Of a stretch of DNA of 64,000 bases, positions 45,479 through 55,090 are shown piece after piece. Location of the stretch: the NCBI RefSeq assembly GCF_002119425.1, contig NZ_MDSU01000018.1, forward strand, positions 186,001 to 250,000. Reading direction: 5' to 3'. Source of the stretch: Desulfurella amilsii. GTDB taxonomy: Bacteria; Campylobacterota_A; Desulfurellia; Desulfurellales; Desulfurellaceae. The notes below the pieces were generated by a model. The model was not told the origin of the DNA. It did not search any database and saw nothing but the letters and a program-made list of their open reading frames with translations. Both the position numbers and the translations under genes were made by a program. Positions within the stretch are counted from its first letter, which is position 1. Every line of letters starts with the position of its first letter.

Positions 45479-46172
45479 TTTGGCTGCTAAAACATACTCA
45501 AGCTTTAGCGAGCTTCAAAATGAGATAGCAAAAAATCTTGCCTGCATAATAGAAGAAAAATTTTTTGAAAATGTCCTTGAAATTGGTGTGGGAGATGGAA
45601 AATTAGCTAATCTAATTAATTTTTGGTATAAAAATTACATTGGGATTGATTTGTCGCCAAATATGGCTAACTTCTTTAAAAAAAATCATCCCCATAAATA
45701 CTGCATTGTGGCTGATGCAGAAAAGTTACCCTTTAGGTCAAACACTTTTAATTTAATAATAAGTTCATCTGTTTTCCAGTGGCTTACAAATCCTAAAGAG
45801 TCTATACTAAAACTTACAAGCTTGCTTAAAAGTAATGGTAATATGTTTTTTAGTGTTTTTTCAAAAGGCACATTCTGGCAAATGCAGGAGGTCTCTAAAA
45901 TAACTGGCTTTGGCAGCGTATTAGAGTTAAAAGACAAAAATTTCTACGAAAGTTTAGGTTTTGATTGTAAAAACAAACAATACACGATCTACTATAAAAG
46001 CGTCAAAGATTTTTTGCACTCTCATAAAAAAAGCGGCGCAAGATACACAAATCACACTACATTGTGTGCAAAATCAAAATTCTTTGAGTTTTGCTCAACG
46101 TATGAAAAACTTTTTAGCACAAAAAAAGGTATAGAAGTAACCTATATTATAACTTTTTGCAAAAATCACTAA
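45441..46172 (+). CDS. bioC: Malonyl-ACP O-methyltransferase
   Basis: SAM-dependent methyltransferase that starts pimelate synthesis by disguising malonyl-ACP as a methyl ester. The 243 residues start MTLSKNYIKRSFDLAAKTYS, like other BioC N-termini. They also contain the SAM motif NVLEIGVGDGKLANL, an acidic loop VVADAEKLPFRSN, and the FQWLTNP segment typical of BioC. The ATG at 45441 is preferred over an in-frame start at 45402 because GAGG lies upstream and the family begins here. It still overlaps the esterase by 38 bp. Confidence 0.9.
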   Translation: MTLSKNYIKRSFDLAAKTYSSFSELQNEIAKNLACIIEEKFFENVLEIGVGDGKLANLINFWYKNYIGIDLSPNMANFFKKNHPHKYCIVADAEKLPFRSNTFNLIISSSVFQWLTNPKESILKLTSLLKSNGNMFFSVFSKGTFWQMQEVSKITGFGSVLELKDKNFYESLGFDCKNKQYTIYYKSVKDFLHSHKKSGARYTNHTTLCAKSKFFEFCSTYEKLFSTKKGIEVTYIITFCKNH

Positions 46173-46461
46173 AGCTTGGAAAACGAGTCATTGTTAAGCT
46201 GTCAAGGGACTTATGTGAAGTTTTTGACTTATACTTGATATCTGCAAATGGCTGAAATTACAATAATAACTTCGCTTAATGTTAAAATTAATATACACTT
46301 GCAAATAGGTTTTAATCTTAAATTCATATGCACTATTTAGTTGTAATTTGTATTTTTTAAATCTTTTGTGTGGTGCAGTGCTAATGCAGTCAACTGAACT
46401 TTTTGATGCCCTAAAAAATCTGGTATATTTGGTGTTTTGCCTTTAAAGAAGAAGGTAAAGA
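46173..46461. other. Gene-free gap between bioC and addB
   Basis: About 290 bp between two convergent genes. No clear intrinsic terminator, tRNA or structured RNA is seen. Reading leftward, the stretch about 46340-46430 encodes IPDFLGHQKVQLTALALHHT, faintly like the LGH...T...H end of tyrosine recombinases. This is too short and isolated to call a gene and could be a decayed fragment. Confidence 0.4.
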
Positions 46462-49227
46462 CTACCATTTTTTTGTTACAAAATGGCGTGAGCATATAAC
46501 TTTGTATGGACAATTGACACATTTATTTTCAATATCTTCGTCTGTACACTCAAAAAACTCGCAAGAAACAATCTCATTTATTATAAATCTTAGTGTGTCT
46601 TTATAAGCTTCAAGCAACTCGCTATTAACCTTAAAACGCTTGATTTGAGAATCCTTTAAGCTCCAAAACTCAAATTTTATATCTTTAGCATTTAAAATGT
46701 CATTAACCAAAAGTGCGTATATAGGAAGCTGAAAAGACTTTATTTTGCTTAACCATTGACTTTTATTATCCATTGATGGCACGAAATCAATATTTGGTTC
46801 TTTTAGTATACCGGTTTTGTAATCCACTATTATAGTTGTGCCATTTTCACTATCTATTTTATCTAACCTGCCTTTTATGTGATACACTTTACCATTAACC
46901 TCAATATCCATCTTTAGAGGAAATTCTAAGTGTTGCACAAGCCTTTGATCTATATCTTTAAAATTGTGCCTAAAAAAACGCTTTATTGCGTATTTAACTT
47001 GTTCTTTTTGCAGCCAGATGGATTTTGAAGGCGAAAGAATCTCATTATCTACCAACATATATATTTTTTCTAATTCAGAAACCAAACTATTTGGGGCATA
47101 TGCTTTCCCCTCATAATCCTTAAAGTAATTATATAAAATCTTGTGGGATAGGGTGCCTATAGCCATTGCATCTAAATCTTCTTCAAAAGAAACTTCGCTT
47201 AACCTTAAAATATATGAAAAATAAAACTTTGCCTTGCAGTTTAAAAAGGTATCTATGGCTGAAGCAGAAAAATAAAAGTCGTCGCTATTTAATATTTGTC
47301 TTGCTTTTTGAGAATTTTCTATCTTTAGTGGTTTGCTTTGGCTAAATGTTACATCTAATAATGCATCGTCTTCTTTTGGAACTTCCAAACTTTTTTCTTG
47401 TTTTTGAATTTCCCAAAAAATTGCTTCCAAAAACCTTGATTTACTTTTGTCTTGTGCGGTTTCATAAAAGAAAAACACTTCATCTGCACTGTTTACAAGA
47501 TTAAAGAAGCTGTATCTCTGCATATCAAGCCTATCTTTTGATGTTGATAGACCTAGAATTTTTCTGATATCATCTGTTAAAATCGTATCTTGCTTTGGTA
47601 TAGTTGGTATTATACCTTCGTTTGCGCCCAAATAAAAAACTCTATCGAATGTTAAATTTCTTGTTTCTAAACTGCCAAGCACCTGAAAACCTTGTGTTGG
47701 GTTTGATGGGAACGCAACATTTTTGGTTTTAATAAAATTTTTCAGTAAATTAAAATAACTTACACTGCTATCTAGCTTATATTTTTTAATACTTAAGCTT
47801 GAGAGTTCATCGAGGCTTTCCAATACACTTTCAATATACTTCGATTCAATTGCGTGAAAGCTTGCGTTTGAGTTATTTTGTAAAAAGTCAATCAGCGTTA
47901 CTACTTTATCTAAAAAATCACCAATATTTTTTATATTTAAAAAATTATCAATAACATATGAATCTAAAAGCTTTACAAAATCCAGTAACTCATTATAAGA
48001 AACATCAAAGCCTTGCTGTTGAAGTTTGCTTATAGCATTTAAAATCAATTGTTCGGTTTCTAATTCTTTGGGTTCAACAAACGATTTGCCTTGGCCCAAG
48101 AAATAACTTTTGGCACAATAAGCATAAATTTTAACCACAAAATCAATATTGCCAAGTCTTAGACTTTTTACATACGGGTGTAAGATTACTTTTAAATAAT
48201 CGCTTATGTAAATAGTGTTGTCTGATTTTTTGTGAAGATTTAAAAGGGCATCAAATAGGGATACAATGGGCGTTCTTGATAAAGGATATCCGATTGAAAT
48301 GTTAAAAGTGTCTAGTTTTGGGTCCAAACAATTGTGTATTATGGGGAAAAGGTAACTTTCATTTGAAAGTACGATTAAGTCGCCCTCTTTGAAACCGTTA
48401 AACTCTTTTTTTAGCTCTTTTAGCTTAAATATTTCGTTGTGCAAATAAGGTGCTTTAATAAAATGATAACCGGTTTTATTTTGTTGTGTTTGATCGTTTA
48501 TAACCTTTTGTATATTAAGTTTTGGTAGTAAATTATTTATCTTTAGACCATTTTTTGAAATAAAAATACCATTGGCAGAATCTATCAGATTTTTAAAAAG
48601 CTCTTGCTCGGTTTTTGTTAGATCGTAAAACCCGGCAAATATAATATTTTTTATATTTTCTTCTGTGTAACTCTTTGAAAATACAGAGGCTTTCTTGTAC
48701 TTTACAGATCGCGTGCAAAAACCATTTGCATCTAATTTTTCATAAAAAGCGCTATATATGTTAGAAAACCTTGAAACTCTATTGGAAAAATTTTTTAAAT
48801 CATTCGGTAGGTTGTTTTGTATTAAATAATCAATGCTTGATACATTAACCTGTTCTAAGTACAACTCTTCAAAATCAGAGTACATTTTATAGCCCCAAGG
48901 CCAAAAGTAATCAATATTATTGGTATTTACAAAAGAAACCCTTTTATTTATCTCAAAAAGGTAAAACACAGCTTCAAGTGTAGAAATTTGTGGGTAAACT
49001 ACGTTGCTAAATTCCTCATATATCCTATCCACGAAATCATCAATTGAAAATAGCTCCATAAACCCTGTGGCTTTGTTTTTTTTGCTTGCAATGGCTTTTG
49101 ATAAATAAATAACGGGCCTTCTGTTTGGAAAAATCACCGTTGTATTTTCTAAGTCTTCGTTTACAATTAGACGTGAGATAAATTCTATTAAATTGCTTGA
49201 GTTGTCAATCAAATAAGCCTTGCTCAA
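46462..49227 (-). CDS. addB: AddB-type helicase-nuclease subunit
   Basis: Partner of AddA in double-strand break resection. The 921 residues lack a recognisable N-terminal Walker A. They carry a C-terminal PD-(D/E)XK nuclease with GRLDKIDSENGTTIIVDYKTG near 790. Cysteines arranged for an Fe-S cluster are one in DTFLNCKAKFYFSY near 676 and three in KCVNCPYKVICSRH at the end. The start is TTG at 49227, 23 bp inside addA, so the two are coupled. Divergence is high, as is usual for epsilonproteobacterial AddB. Confidence 0.85.
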   Translation of the reverse strand: MSKAYLIDNSSNLIEFISRLIVNEDLENTTVIFPNRRPVIYLSKAIASKKNKATGFMELFSIDDFVDRIYEEFSNVVYPQISTLEAVFYLFEINKRVSFVNTNNIDYFWPWGYKMYSDFEELYLEQVNVSSIDYLIQNNLPNDLKNFSNRVSRFSNIYSAFYEKLDANGFCTRSVKYKKASVFSKSYTEENIKNIIFAGFYDLTKTEQELFKNLIDSANGIFISKNGLKINNLLPKLNIQKVINDQTQQNKTGYHFIKAPYLHNEIFKLKELKKEFNGFKEGDLIVLSNESYLFPIIHNCLDPKLDTFNISIGYPLSRTPIVSLFDALLNLHKKSDNTIYISDYLKVILHPYVKSLRLGNIDFVVKIYAYCAKSYFLGQGKSFVEPKELETEQLILNAISKLQQQGFDVSYNELLDFVKLLDSYVIDNFLNIKNIGDFLDKVVTLIDFLQNNSNASFHAIESKYIESVLESLDELSSLSIKKYKLDSSVSYFNLLKNFIKTKNVAFPSNPTQGFQVLGSLETRNLTFDRVFYLGANEGIIPTIPKQDTILTDDIRKILGLSTSKDRLDMQRYSFFNLVNSADEVFFFYETAQDKSKSRFLEAIFWEIQKQEKSLEVPKEDDALLDVTFSQSKPLKIENSQKARQILNSDDFYFSASAIDTFLNCKAKFYFSYILRLSEVSFEEDLDAMAIGTLSHKILYNYFKDYEGKAYAPNSLVSELEKIYMLVDNEILSPSKSIWLQKEQVKYAIKRFFRHNFKDIDQRLVQHLEFPLKMDIEVNGKVYHIKGRLDKIDSENGTTIIVDYKTGILKEPNIDFVPSMDNKSQWLSKIKSFQLPIYALLVNDILNAKDIKFEFWSLKDSQIKRFKVNSELLEAYKDTLRFIINEIVSCEFFECTDEDIENKCVNCPYKVICSRHFVTKKW

Positions 49228-52200
49228 CTTTTATAACCCCTTTTGTATTAATATTGTATATAATGCCAAATACGTTATCGCTATCAAAAAAATCTTTTAG
49301 TATATTGATATAATTTAGAACCTGTGATTTATACTCAGCAATTTCTTGCGCAGTAAAGTTACCTGTTTTGTAGTCCAAAACCGTTATATATCCATTAGAA
49401 TCAATTACAACTCTATCCATTCTAAAGATTTTGCCATTTTTATCTATAAAAGTTTTTTCGGTAAATACCTTATTGCTTTTATCAAAGAGCTTTTTTAACT
49501 CATCTACATTTAAAATATGCAATATTTGCTGCTTTATCCTATCTGCATCTGATTCTATAAACTTTGTATATTTTAAAACCAACTCATCAAGCTTTAAAAA
49601 ATCCTCTTCATATTTTAAATGGGCAAGTAGTTTATGATAAATCTCTCCTTTCTTTGAATCTTTTATCCGCTTTATTGTCCAGGCGGGAGATTGGGTTAGG
49701 AGTTTGTTATAGCTTACGCTAAATCGCACGAAGTTTCTATTTGCGTCTGCAGTTAATTCTTTACTAAATGATGAAAGCTTTGTGCCAACTTCTTCTTCTA
49801 TTATTGGGCATTGTGGTTTATCTGTTTGCTTGTAGTATATAAAATTATACATTTGCATTTTTGCCCTTGTTAGTGCAACGTAGAGAATATTAAAGTTTTC
49901 TATGTTGCCCTTTAAAAGTGCATTACTGTATACACTATTCAAAGTGTCATTTGCTAAAAAATCTTTTTTTATAAATAAATAATCAAGTGAATTTTCATTT
50001 TCATTTTCAAAGACAAATTCGTTTTGTTTGCCTGATTTTTTATTTGGGTTTAGTGCGTAGTTTTTATCTGCATTTAATATATTTATCACTACATCAAACT
50101 GCAGGCCTTTAGACTTATGTATTGTAAGCAACTGTATACCCTCTTGTGCTTTTGAAAACTCGCAAGAAAATAAGTTAGACTCACCTTGAGCGTTGTTTTC
50201 AAAATACTCAATAAACGAACCCATATCGTTTATACCACTTTGTTCTAACTCCAGTATCTTATCAAGTAAAAAACTTAAATAATGGCTTTCTTGCTGAAAA
50301 TTCTCATCTATTTTAAACCTTTTTATTATATTTAACAAAAGCTCATAAACAGGTATATGGTCAATAGAATTAAAGGTATCTTTAAAAAATGTATCCCATG
50401 TATCTTTGAATGTGTTTTTAAAGTTTATGTACAATATTTTATTTGAGCGGTTTTCTAATAAAAAATTTATTATTTTATCCCTTTTTAAAAAAAAGTTAAA
50501 CACATCGCCTAATAAAAATGCAGCAAGACTTAAGTTGTCAAGTGGATTATTAAAAAATTTTAGAAGCTGCATTATCTCATTTATGATTTTTCTCTGCCTT
50601 ATATCGCTTGCACTTTGAGACAGCACAGTGTAGTTTTTTTCCAAAAGCCAGCCACTTATGGTGTTGATTTCTTCATTTGTATGAGCCAGGATTGCAATTT
50701 GCTCAAGTTTGTAGCCATTTTTTAGCAAATCATCAATTGTTTTAAGCAAGCTTTCTTTTATACAATTAATGCCCTCGTCGTTTTCAAAATTAAACAGCTG
50801 AGTTTTTACATAACCTTTAGATAAATGCTCGTTAAGCGGAATTGCCTCAAAATCTAAATAATGCGTTGGATCATTGGTTTCATTTATTATGTCTTTTAAG
50901 TATTCTTTAAAAACCTTTTTGGAGTAGTTTACAATATGCTCAAAAGAGCGATAATTATAGTTAAGCGATCTGCTGATACATCTACTTTGTGGAAAAATTT
51001 TTTCTGTGTGTTCTATCAAATTTTTCATAATCTCAAAATCTGCTTTTCGAAAACCATAAATTGATTGCTTTAAATCTCCTACTATAAATAACGACCCACC
51101 TTTTGAAAGAGATTCTTCTATTAAAGGTTTTAATATTTCCCATTGCATCTTTGATGTATCTTGAAACTCATCTATTAAATAATGGTAAATGTAGCTGCCT
51201 AACGTAAAGTAAATTGTTGGCACATAGCCTTTTTCTAGCAAATTAACAATGCGCTTGTTTACGTCTGGCAAGAATGTTTTACCCAAAATATTGTATGTTT
51301 TAACAATGTGTTTTTTAAACTCCACAAATAGCTTTAAATAGGGAAAATTTTTTGTCCTTGCAATTGTATAAAGCTTTGAGTTTATTTCTTCAAAGCATCC
51401 TTTCCATTGTAGTTCTGCAAGTTTATCTTTATATGGAAATTTTATTTTATTTGCTAAAACACTTAGTACATTTTTTTCTTTTAAAGCATTTTTTAAGCTG
51501 CTAATTTTAGCAGGTCCTGTATTGCCTCGAATTTTTTGAGCAGAGTATTGCTCCAATAAATTAAGCATTTCATCAAGTATAGGCTCTAACTCTAGCTTAA
51601 GCTTATTAATAATTTGTTCATCAAAGATAAAGAAACTTTTATGCGAAGACTCTTGATCAAGCAGGTAGTTTAGTTTTTTTTTGATTGATTTAACAACCTG
51701 AAAATCTATATTTTGATTTGAATATTCATTTAAAAAAATTAAAAATTTACGCAAATCCGAGTCAGATACGCTTTCTAAAAACTCATCAAATGCATAGTCA
51801 ATTATACTATTAGAACTAACATCTACTTCGAAATCCGGGTTTAAACCTAACTCAATGGCACTTGAGCGGATTATTTTTGTGATAAAGCTATCTATTGTTA
51901 ACACAAGATCACTATAGTTGTTTAAGATTTCTTCAATGCTTTTAGATGCTAAACTTGTCAAATCTTTATTGTCAGTACCTATTAGTTGTATTATTTGCTT
52001 TTTTTCTTCTTTGCTAAGTTGGTCTAGATAAATTTTCTTTACCCACTCTAAAACTTTATTTTTAATATCGTTTGTTGCGTTTTTTGTAAACGTTATGGCC
52101 ATTATATTGTTTATTTCGTTGTTTAATATGGACTGTGACAGTAAAAACTGCACAACCCTTTGTGTTAATGTGTAGGTCTTGCCAGAGCCTGCGCTTGCCT

Positions 52201-52279
52201 GTACAATTTGTATATGTGGAAAATCAGATTTTTTAAGAGGCGTCAGTATGTCATTTGAGCTTGGATTTTGTGTATTCAT
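49205..52279 (-). CDS. addA: AddA-type UvrD-family helicase/nuclease
   Basis: ATP-dependent 3'-5' helicase and nuclease of the RecBCD-like AddAB enzyme. The 1024 residues hold Walker A VQASAGSGKTYTLTQRVV near 29, the Walker B region YLIDEFQDTSKMQWEIL near 373, IVGDLKQSIYGFRKAD near 402, LLTIHKSKGLQFDVV near 730, and a C-terminal RecB-type nuclease with RMDRVVIDSNGYITVLDYKTG near 966. The ATG at 52279 lies 6 nt after TAATAT with only AAAGGT between, so the message is probably leaderless. Confidence 0.94.
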   Translation of the reverse strand: MNTQNPSSNDILTPLKKSDFPHIQIVQASAGSGKTYTLTQRVVQFLLSQSILNNEINNIMAITFTKNATNDIKNKVLEWVKKIYLDQLSKEEKKQIIQLIGTDNKDLTSLASKSIEEILNNYSDLVLTIDSFITKIIRSSAIELGLNPDFEVDVSSNSIIDYAFDEFLESVSDSDLRKFLIFLNEYSNQNIDFQVVKSIKKKLNYLLDQESSHKSFFIFDEQIINKLKLELEPILDEMLNLLEQYSAQKIRGNTGPAKISSLKNALKEKNVLSVLANKIKFPYKDKLAELQWKGCFEEINSKLYTIARTKNFPYLKLFVEFKKHIVKTYNILGKTFLPDVNKRIVNLLEKGYVPTIYFTLGSYIYHYLIDEFQDTSKMQWEILKPLIEESLSKGGSLFIVGDLKQSIYGFRKADFEIMKNLIEHTEKIFPQSRCISRSLNYNYRSFEHIVNYSKKVFKEYLKDIINETNDPTHYLDFEAIPLNEHLSKGYVKTQLFNFENDEGINCIKESLLKTIDDLLKNGYKLEQIAILAHTNEEINTISGWLLEKNYTVLSQSASDIRQRKIINEIMQLLKFFNNPLDNLSLAAFLLGDVFNFFLKRDKIINFLLENRSNKILYINFKNTFKDTWDTFFKDTFNSIDHIPVYELLLNIIKRFKIDENFQQESHYLSFLLDKILELEQSGINDMGSFIEYFENNAQGESNLFSCEFSKAQEGIQLLTIHKSKGLQFDVVINILNADKNYALNPNKKSGKQNEFVFENENENSLDYLFIKKDFLANDTLNSVYSNALLKGNIENFNILYVALTRAKMQMYNFIYYKQTDKPQCPIIEEEVGTKLSSFSKELTADANRNFVRFSVSYNKLLTQSPAWTIKRIKDSKKGEIYHKLLAHLKYEEDFLKLDELVLKYTKFIESDADRIKQQILHILNVDELKKLFDKSNKVFTEKTFIDKNGKIFRMDRVVIDSNGYITVLDYKTGNFTAQEIAEYKSQVLNYINILKDFFDSDNVFGIIYNINTKGVIKVEQGLFD

Positions 52280-52285
52280 ACCTTT

Positions 52286-52313
52286 ATATTAGCAAATTGA
52301 TTTTTTTATTCAA
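52286..52313 (-). promoter_or_regulatory. addAB promoter, leaderless
   Basis: TTGAAT (52313-52308), 16 bp, TAATAT (52291-52286), then 6 nt (AAAGGT) to the ATG at 52279. The AAAGG is only 1 nt from the ATG, too close to work as a ribosome site. Confidence 0.65.
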
Positions 52314-52463
52314 CTTAAAAACTATAATTTTTTTAAGAAAATTTTCAAATCATGCGCATGAAAGTTTCGTTTTGAGATAAAGTGACTCTTTTATACTAAC
52401 TTTGAGAAATCGCAAAAAAAAATTTTGCTGGACTTTTTGTTAAAAAAGTATTTAAATAATACT

Positions 52464-53000
52464 ATGAAGCTACGCTTTGGATTTGTTTTTATTATATTGT
52501 TTTTCTTTCTTAATTCTTGCGGTTACCAATTAAGCGCAAATCACATTTATTTACCAGACCATATTAGCGCAGTTTATGTAGAAAACCCAAAAAACTCTAC
52601 CTATGAGCCAAATATAAGCATTTACCTAAAAAATGCTATTATAAATGATTTAAGATTAGAACCAAATTTAAGGATTGTATCAAATAAATCCGATGCTCAG
52701 GCATTTATTAAAACGGATATTGTATCTTTCTCAGCGCTACCAGCCTCTTATAATGCAAGTGGCTTTGCATCAATGTATAGTTGCAGCATCATAATAAAAT
52801 TATCATTAATAGCGAAAGATGGCAAAAAACTCATATCAGAAAAAACTTTGACAAGTTCTACTAATTATAGCACACCTTCAAATACAAATATAAATAATAT
52901 AAATTCAATAGAATCAGCAAAATTAGAAGCAACAAAAGCAACAATATCCGATTTAGCCTCATTAATTAGAGAAGAACTGTTTATGTCGTCTGGGTTTTAG
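52464..53000 (+). CDS. lptE: LptE-like LPS-assembly lipoprotein
   Basis: 178-residue outer-membrane lipoprotein expected to plug LptD during LPS export. The signal MKLRFGFVFIILFFFLNSC ends in a lipobox (LNSC), giving lipidated Cys19 followed by GYQLSANHIYLPDHISAVYV, the LptE pattern. The C-terminal half alternates strands and ends in a helix. The start at 52464 is set by the signal peptide; an in-frame start at 52425 would place charged residues before it. It is divergent from addA. Confidence 0.83.
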   Translation: MKLRFGFVFIILFFFLNSCGYQLSANHIYLPDHISAVYVENPKNSTYEPNISIYLKNAIINDLRLEPNLRIVSNKSDAQAFIKTDIVSFSALPASYNASGFASMYSCSIIIKLSLIAKDGKKLISEKTLTSSTNYSTPSNTNINNINSIESAKLEATKATISDLASLIREELFMSSGF

Positions 53001-53163
53001 CTCCAAAAAATTGAAATTTTTGATTTAGCAAAAGTATAGCTTGGTTTGATGCTAAAAAAGCGCAACAACAAAAAACTAATTTATTGTCAATTTTTACAAG
53101 CGCAAATAATCTCTTTTAAACCATTATCTTCTAAAAACTTGTTTGGTAGGATAGTTAGAATCT

Positions 53164-53238
53164 TGGTAGCCTCAGGGGGAATCGAACCCCCGTTACCGAC
53201 GTGAGAGGCCGGTGTCCTAACCGCTAGACGATGAGGCC
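53164..53238 (-). tRNA. tRNA-Glu (anticodon CUC)
   Basis: Complete cloverleaf on the minus strand with acceptor GGCCTCA/TGAGGCT, anticodon stem CCGGC/GTCGG around loop CTCTCAC (anticodon CTC, reads GAG), T-loop GGTTCGATTCC, discriminator A and encoded CCA. It lies 1 nt downstream of tRNA-Gln and is surely co-transcribed with it. Confidence 0.95.
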
Positions 53239-53239
53239 A

Positions 53240-53313
53240 TGGCTGGGAGAGGAGGATTCGAACCTCCACTAGCGGATCCAGAGTCCGCGGTCCTACCGTT
53301 AGACGATCTCCCA
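53240..53313 (-). tRNA. tRNA-Gln (anticodon CUG)
   Basis: Minus-strand cloverleaf with acceptor TGGGAGA/TCTCCCA (U1-A72, typical for tRNA-Gln), anticodon stem GCGGA/TCCGC around loop CTCTGGA (anticodon CTG, reads CAG), T-loop GGTTCGAATCC, discriminator G and encoded CCA. Confidence 0.95.
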
Positions 53314-53326
53314 AAGCTAGAGCAGT

Positions 53327-53355
53327 ATTGTACTTATTTAATGCCTTTTTGTCAA
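53327..53355 (-). promoter_or_regulatory. tRNA-Gln/tRNA-Glu promoter
   Basis: TTGACA (53355-53350), 17 bp, TACAAT (53332-53327), ending 13 nt before the tRNA-Gln 5' end. Confidence 0.75.
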
Positions 53356-53384
53356 ACTGTTGCAAAAAAACTTTTATTAAACAA

Positions 53385-53413
53385 TTTACAAAGAAGTTAA
53401 GATATGATAAAAT
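53385..53413 (+). promoter_or_regulatory. pckA promoter
   Basis: TTTACA (53385-53390), 17 bp, TAAAAT (53408-53413), followed by GGAGG and the ATG at 53443. Confidence 0.55.
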
Positions 53414-53442
53414 GATCCAACTTTTAATTAATGGAGGTAGTA

Positions 53443-55026
53443 ATGATAGAAAATCAGCTTAAAGATTTGCAAATTACAAACCTAAAAAAGGTTTATCGCA
53501 ATTTGCCAACACCAGTCTTAGTGGAAGAAATTTTAAAAAGGGATGAGGGTGTTCTCGCACATTTGGGTCCTATTGTTGTAAAAAGCGGTAAATACACAGG
53601 TAGGTCTCCTAAGGATAAGTATATAGTAAAACAAAATCCAAGCCAGCAGCATATTTGGTGGAGAAAGGAAAATCAAGAAATAACCTCAGAAGCTTTTGAT
53701 AACCTATACAAAAAAACACTATCCTACCTTCAGCAAAAAGAGCTTTTTGTTATGGATGGCTATGCTGGTGCAGATTCACGCTATAGATTGCCAATAAGGG
53801 TAATATCTACATTTGCCTGGCAATCATTGTTTACAAGGAACATGTTTATAAGAGAGCTTGATCCTAAAAAATTAGAAAATTTTGAGCCTGGATTTACAGT
53901 AATTGCAGCACCTGAATTTAAAGCGATACCAGAAATTGATGACACAAGGAGTGAAGTGTTTGTGGTGCTAAATTTTGAAAAGAAAATTGTCTTGATTGGC
54001 GGAAGTGGTTATTCTGGAGAGATAAAGAAGTCAATTTTTAGTGTTATGAATTACTTGATGCCGCTAAAAGGCATAATGAGCATGCATGCCAGTGCGAACT
54101 TGGGTAAAGGGGGAGATGTAGCTATCTTTTTTGGATTATCTGGTACGGGCAAAACTACGCTCTCATCTGATCCTGAGCGATTTTTAATTGGCGATGATGA
54201 GCATGGTTGGAGTAATGATGGTGTGTTCAATTTTGAAGGTGGCTGTTATGCAAAGGTTATAAATTTATCAAAAGATGATGAGCCACTGATTTATGAAACC
54301 ACAAGGAAGTTTGGCACGATATTAGAAAATGTTGTGGTAGATGAAAAATCACGCAGAGTTGATTTATTTGATGACTCTATAACAGAAAACACCAGGGCGT
54401 CTTATCCTATTAATTATATACCAAATGCACTAAAAGAAGGGGTGGGGCCTCATCCAAAAAATATCATAATGTTAACTTACGATGCATTTGGGGTTTTACC
54501 ACCTGTATCAAAACTTACAACCCAGCAAGCCATGTATCATTTTATTAGTGGTTATACTGCAAAAGTAGCTGGCACAGAGGCTGGTGTTGAAGAGCCAACA
54601 GCTGTATTTTCAACATGTTTTGGAGCTCCGTTTATGGTATTACCACCTACTGTTTATGCAAAGCTATTAGGTGAAAAGATAAAAAAGCACAGTGTAAATT
54701 GCTGGCTTGTAAACACTGGTTTAAATGGCGGGCCATACGGCGTTGGAAAACGCATTAGTATTTCACATACCCGTGCTATAATTAGAGCTATTCTCAATAA
54801 TGAATTAAATGATGTAGATTACGAAATATTACCAATATTTAACCTGCATATACCAAAGAGCTGCCCGGAAGTCCCATCCAGCATCCTAAACCCTAGACAA
54901 AGCTGGAAAGATAAAGATGCATACGATGCTCAATTAAAAAAGCTTGCTTTAGCTTTCAAGAAAAACATTGAATCATTTGGCTTTGAGATTGATAAGACCA
55001 TTATCGATGCAGGCCCACAAATCTAG
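53443..55026 (+). CDS. pckA: Phosphoenolpyruvate carboxykinase (ATP)
   Basis: Converts oxaloacetate and ATP to PEP and CO2 at the start of gluconeogenesis. The 527 residues match the ATP-dependent family: GRSPKDKYIVK near 50, MHASANLGKGGDVAIFFGLS near 212, the kinase P-loop GLSGTGKTTLSSDPERF near 229, and GDDEHGWSNDGVFNFEGGCY near 250. The ATG at 53443 is chosen because GGAGG lies 6 nt upstream; an in-frame ATG at 53431 overlaps that ribosome site. It is a single-gene unit ended by a strong hairpin. Confidence 0.97.
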   Translation: MIENQLKDLQITNLKKVYRNLPTPVLVEEILKRDEGVLAHLGPIVVKSGKYTGRSPKDKYIVKQNPSQQHIWWRKENQEITSEAFDNLYKKTLSYLQQKELFVMDGYAGADSRYRLPIRVISTFAWQSLFTRNMFIRELDPKKLENFEPGFTVIAAPEFKAIPEIDDTRSEVFVVLNFEKKIVLIGGSGYSGEIKKSIFSVMNYLMPLKGIMSMHASANLGKGGDVAIFFGLSGTGKTTLSSDPERFLIGDDEHGWSNDGVFNFEGGCYAKVINLSKDDEPLIYETTRKFGTILENVVVDEKSRRVDLFDDSITENTRASYPINYIPNALKEGVGPHPKNIIMLTYDAFGVLPPVSKLTTQQAMYHFISGYTAKVAGTEAGVEEPTAVFSTCFGAPFMVLPPTVYAKLLGEKIKKHSVNCWLVNTGLNGGPYGVGKRISISHTRAIIRAILNNELNDVDYEILPIFNLHIPKSCPEVPSSILNPRQSWKDKDAYDAQLKKLALAFKKNIESFGFEIDKTIIDAGPQI

Positions 55027-55047
55027 CTTTAAAAAATATTTTTAGGC

Positions 55048-55078
55048 AATTAGGGAAGTTTAATAAACTTCCCTAATT
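55048..55078. terminator. Bidirectional terminator between pckA and rlpA
   Basis: Perfect 14-bp stem: AATTAGGGAAGTTT (55048-55061) pairs with 55065-55078 around a 3-nt loop. Rightward it is followed by TTAGTATTTTTG; leftward by GCCTAAAAATATTTTTT. It serves both convergent genes. Confidence 0.88.
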
Positions 55079-55090
55079 TTAGTATTTTTG

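Noticed and set aside
46337-46522. 61-codon leftward frame as a gene
   Set aside because: No ribosome site, overlaps the addB 3' end on the same strand, and only a short segment resembles any family.
52350-52361. 12-bp palindrome TCATGCGCATGA in the addA-lptE gap
   Set aside because: Isolated, not aligned with a promoter element; too little to call an operator.
53087-53365. 92-codon open frame antisense of the tRNA pair
   Set aside because: It runs through both tRNA genes, whose cloverleaves are complete; the frame is a by-product of tRNA sequence.
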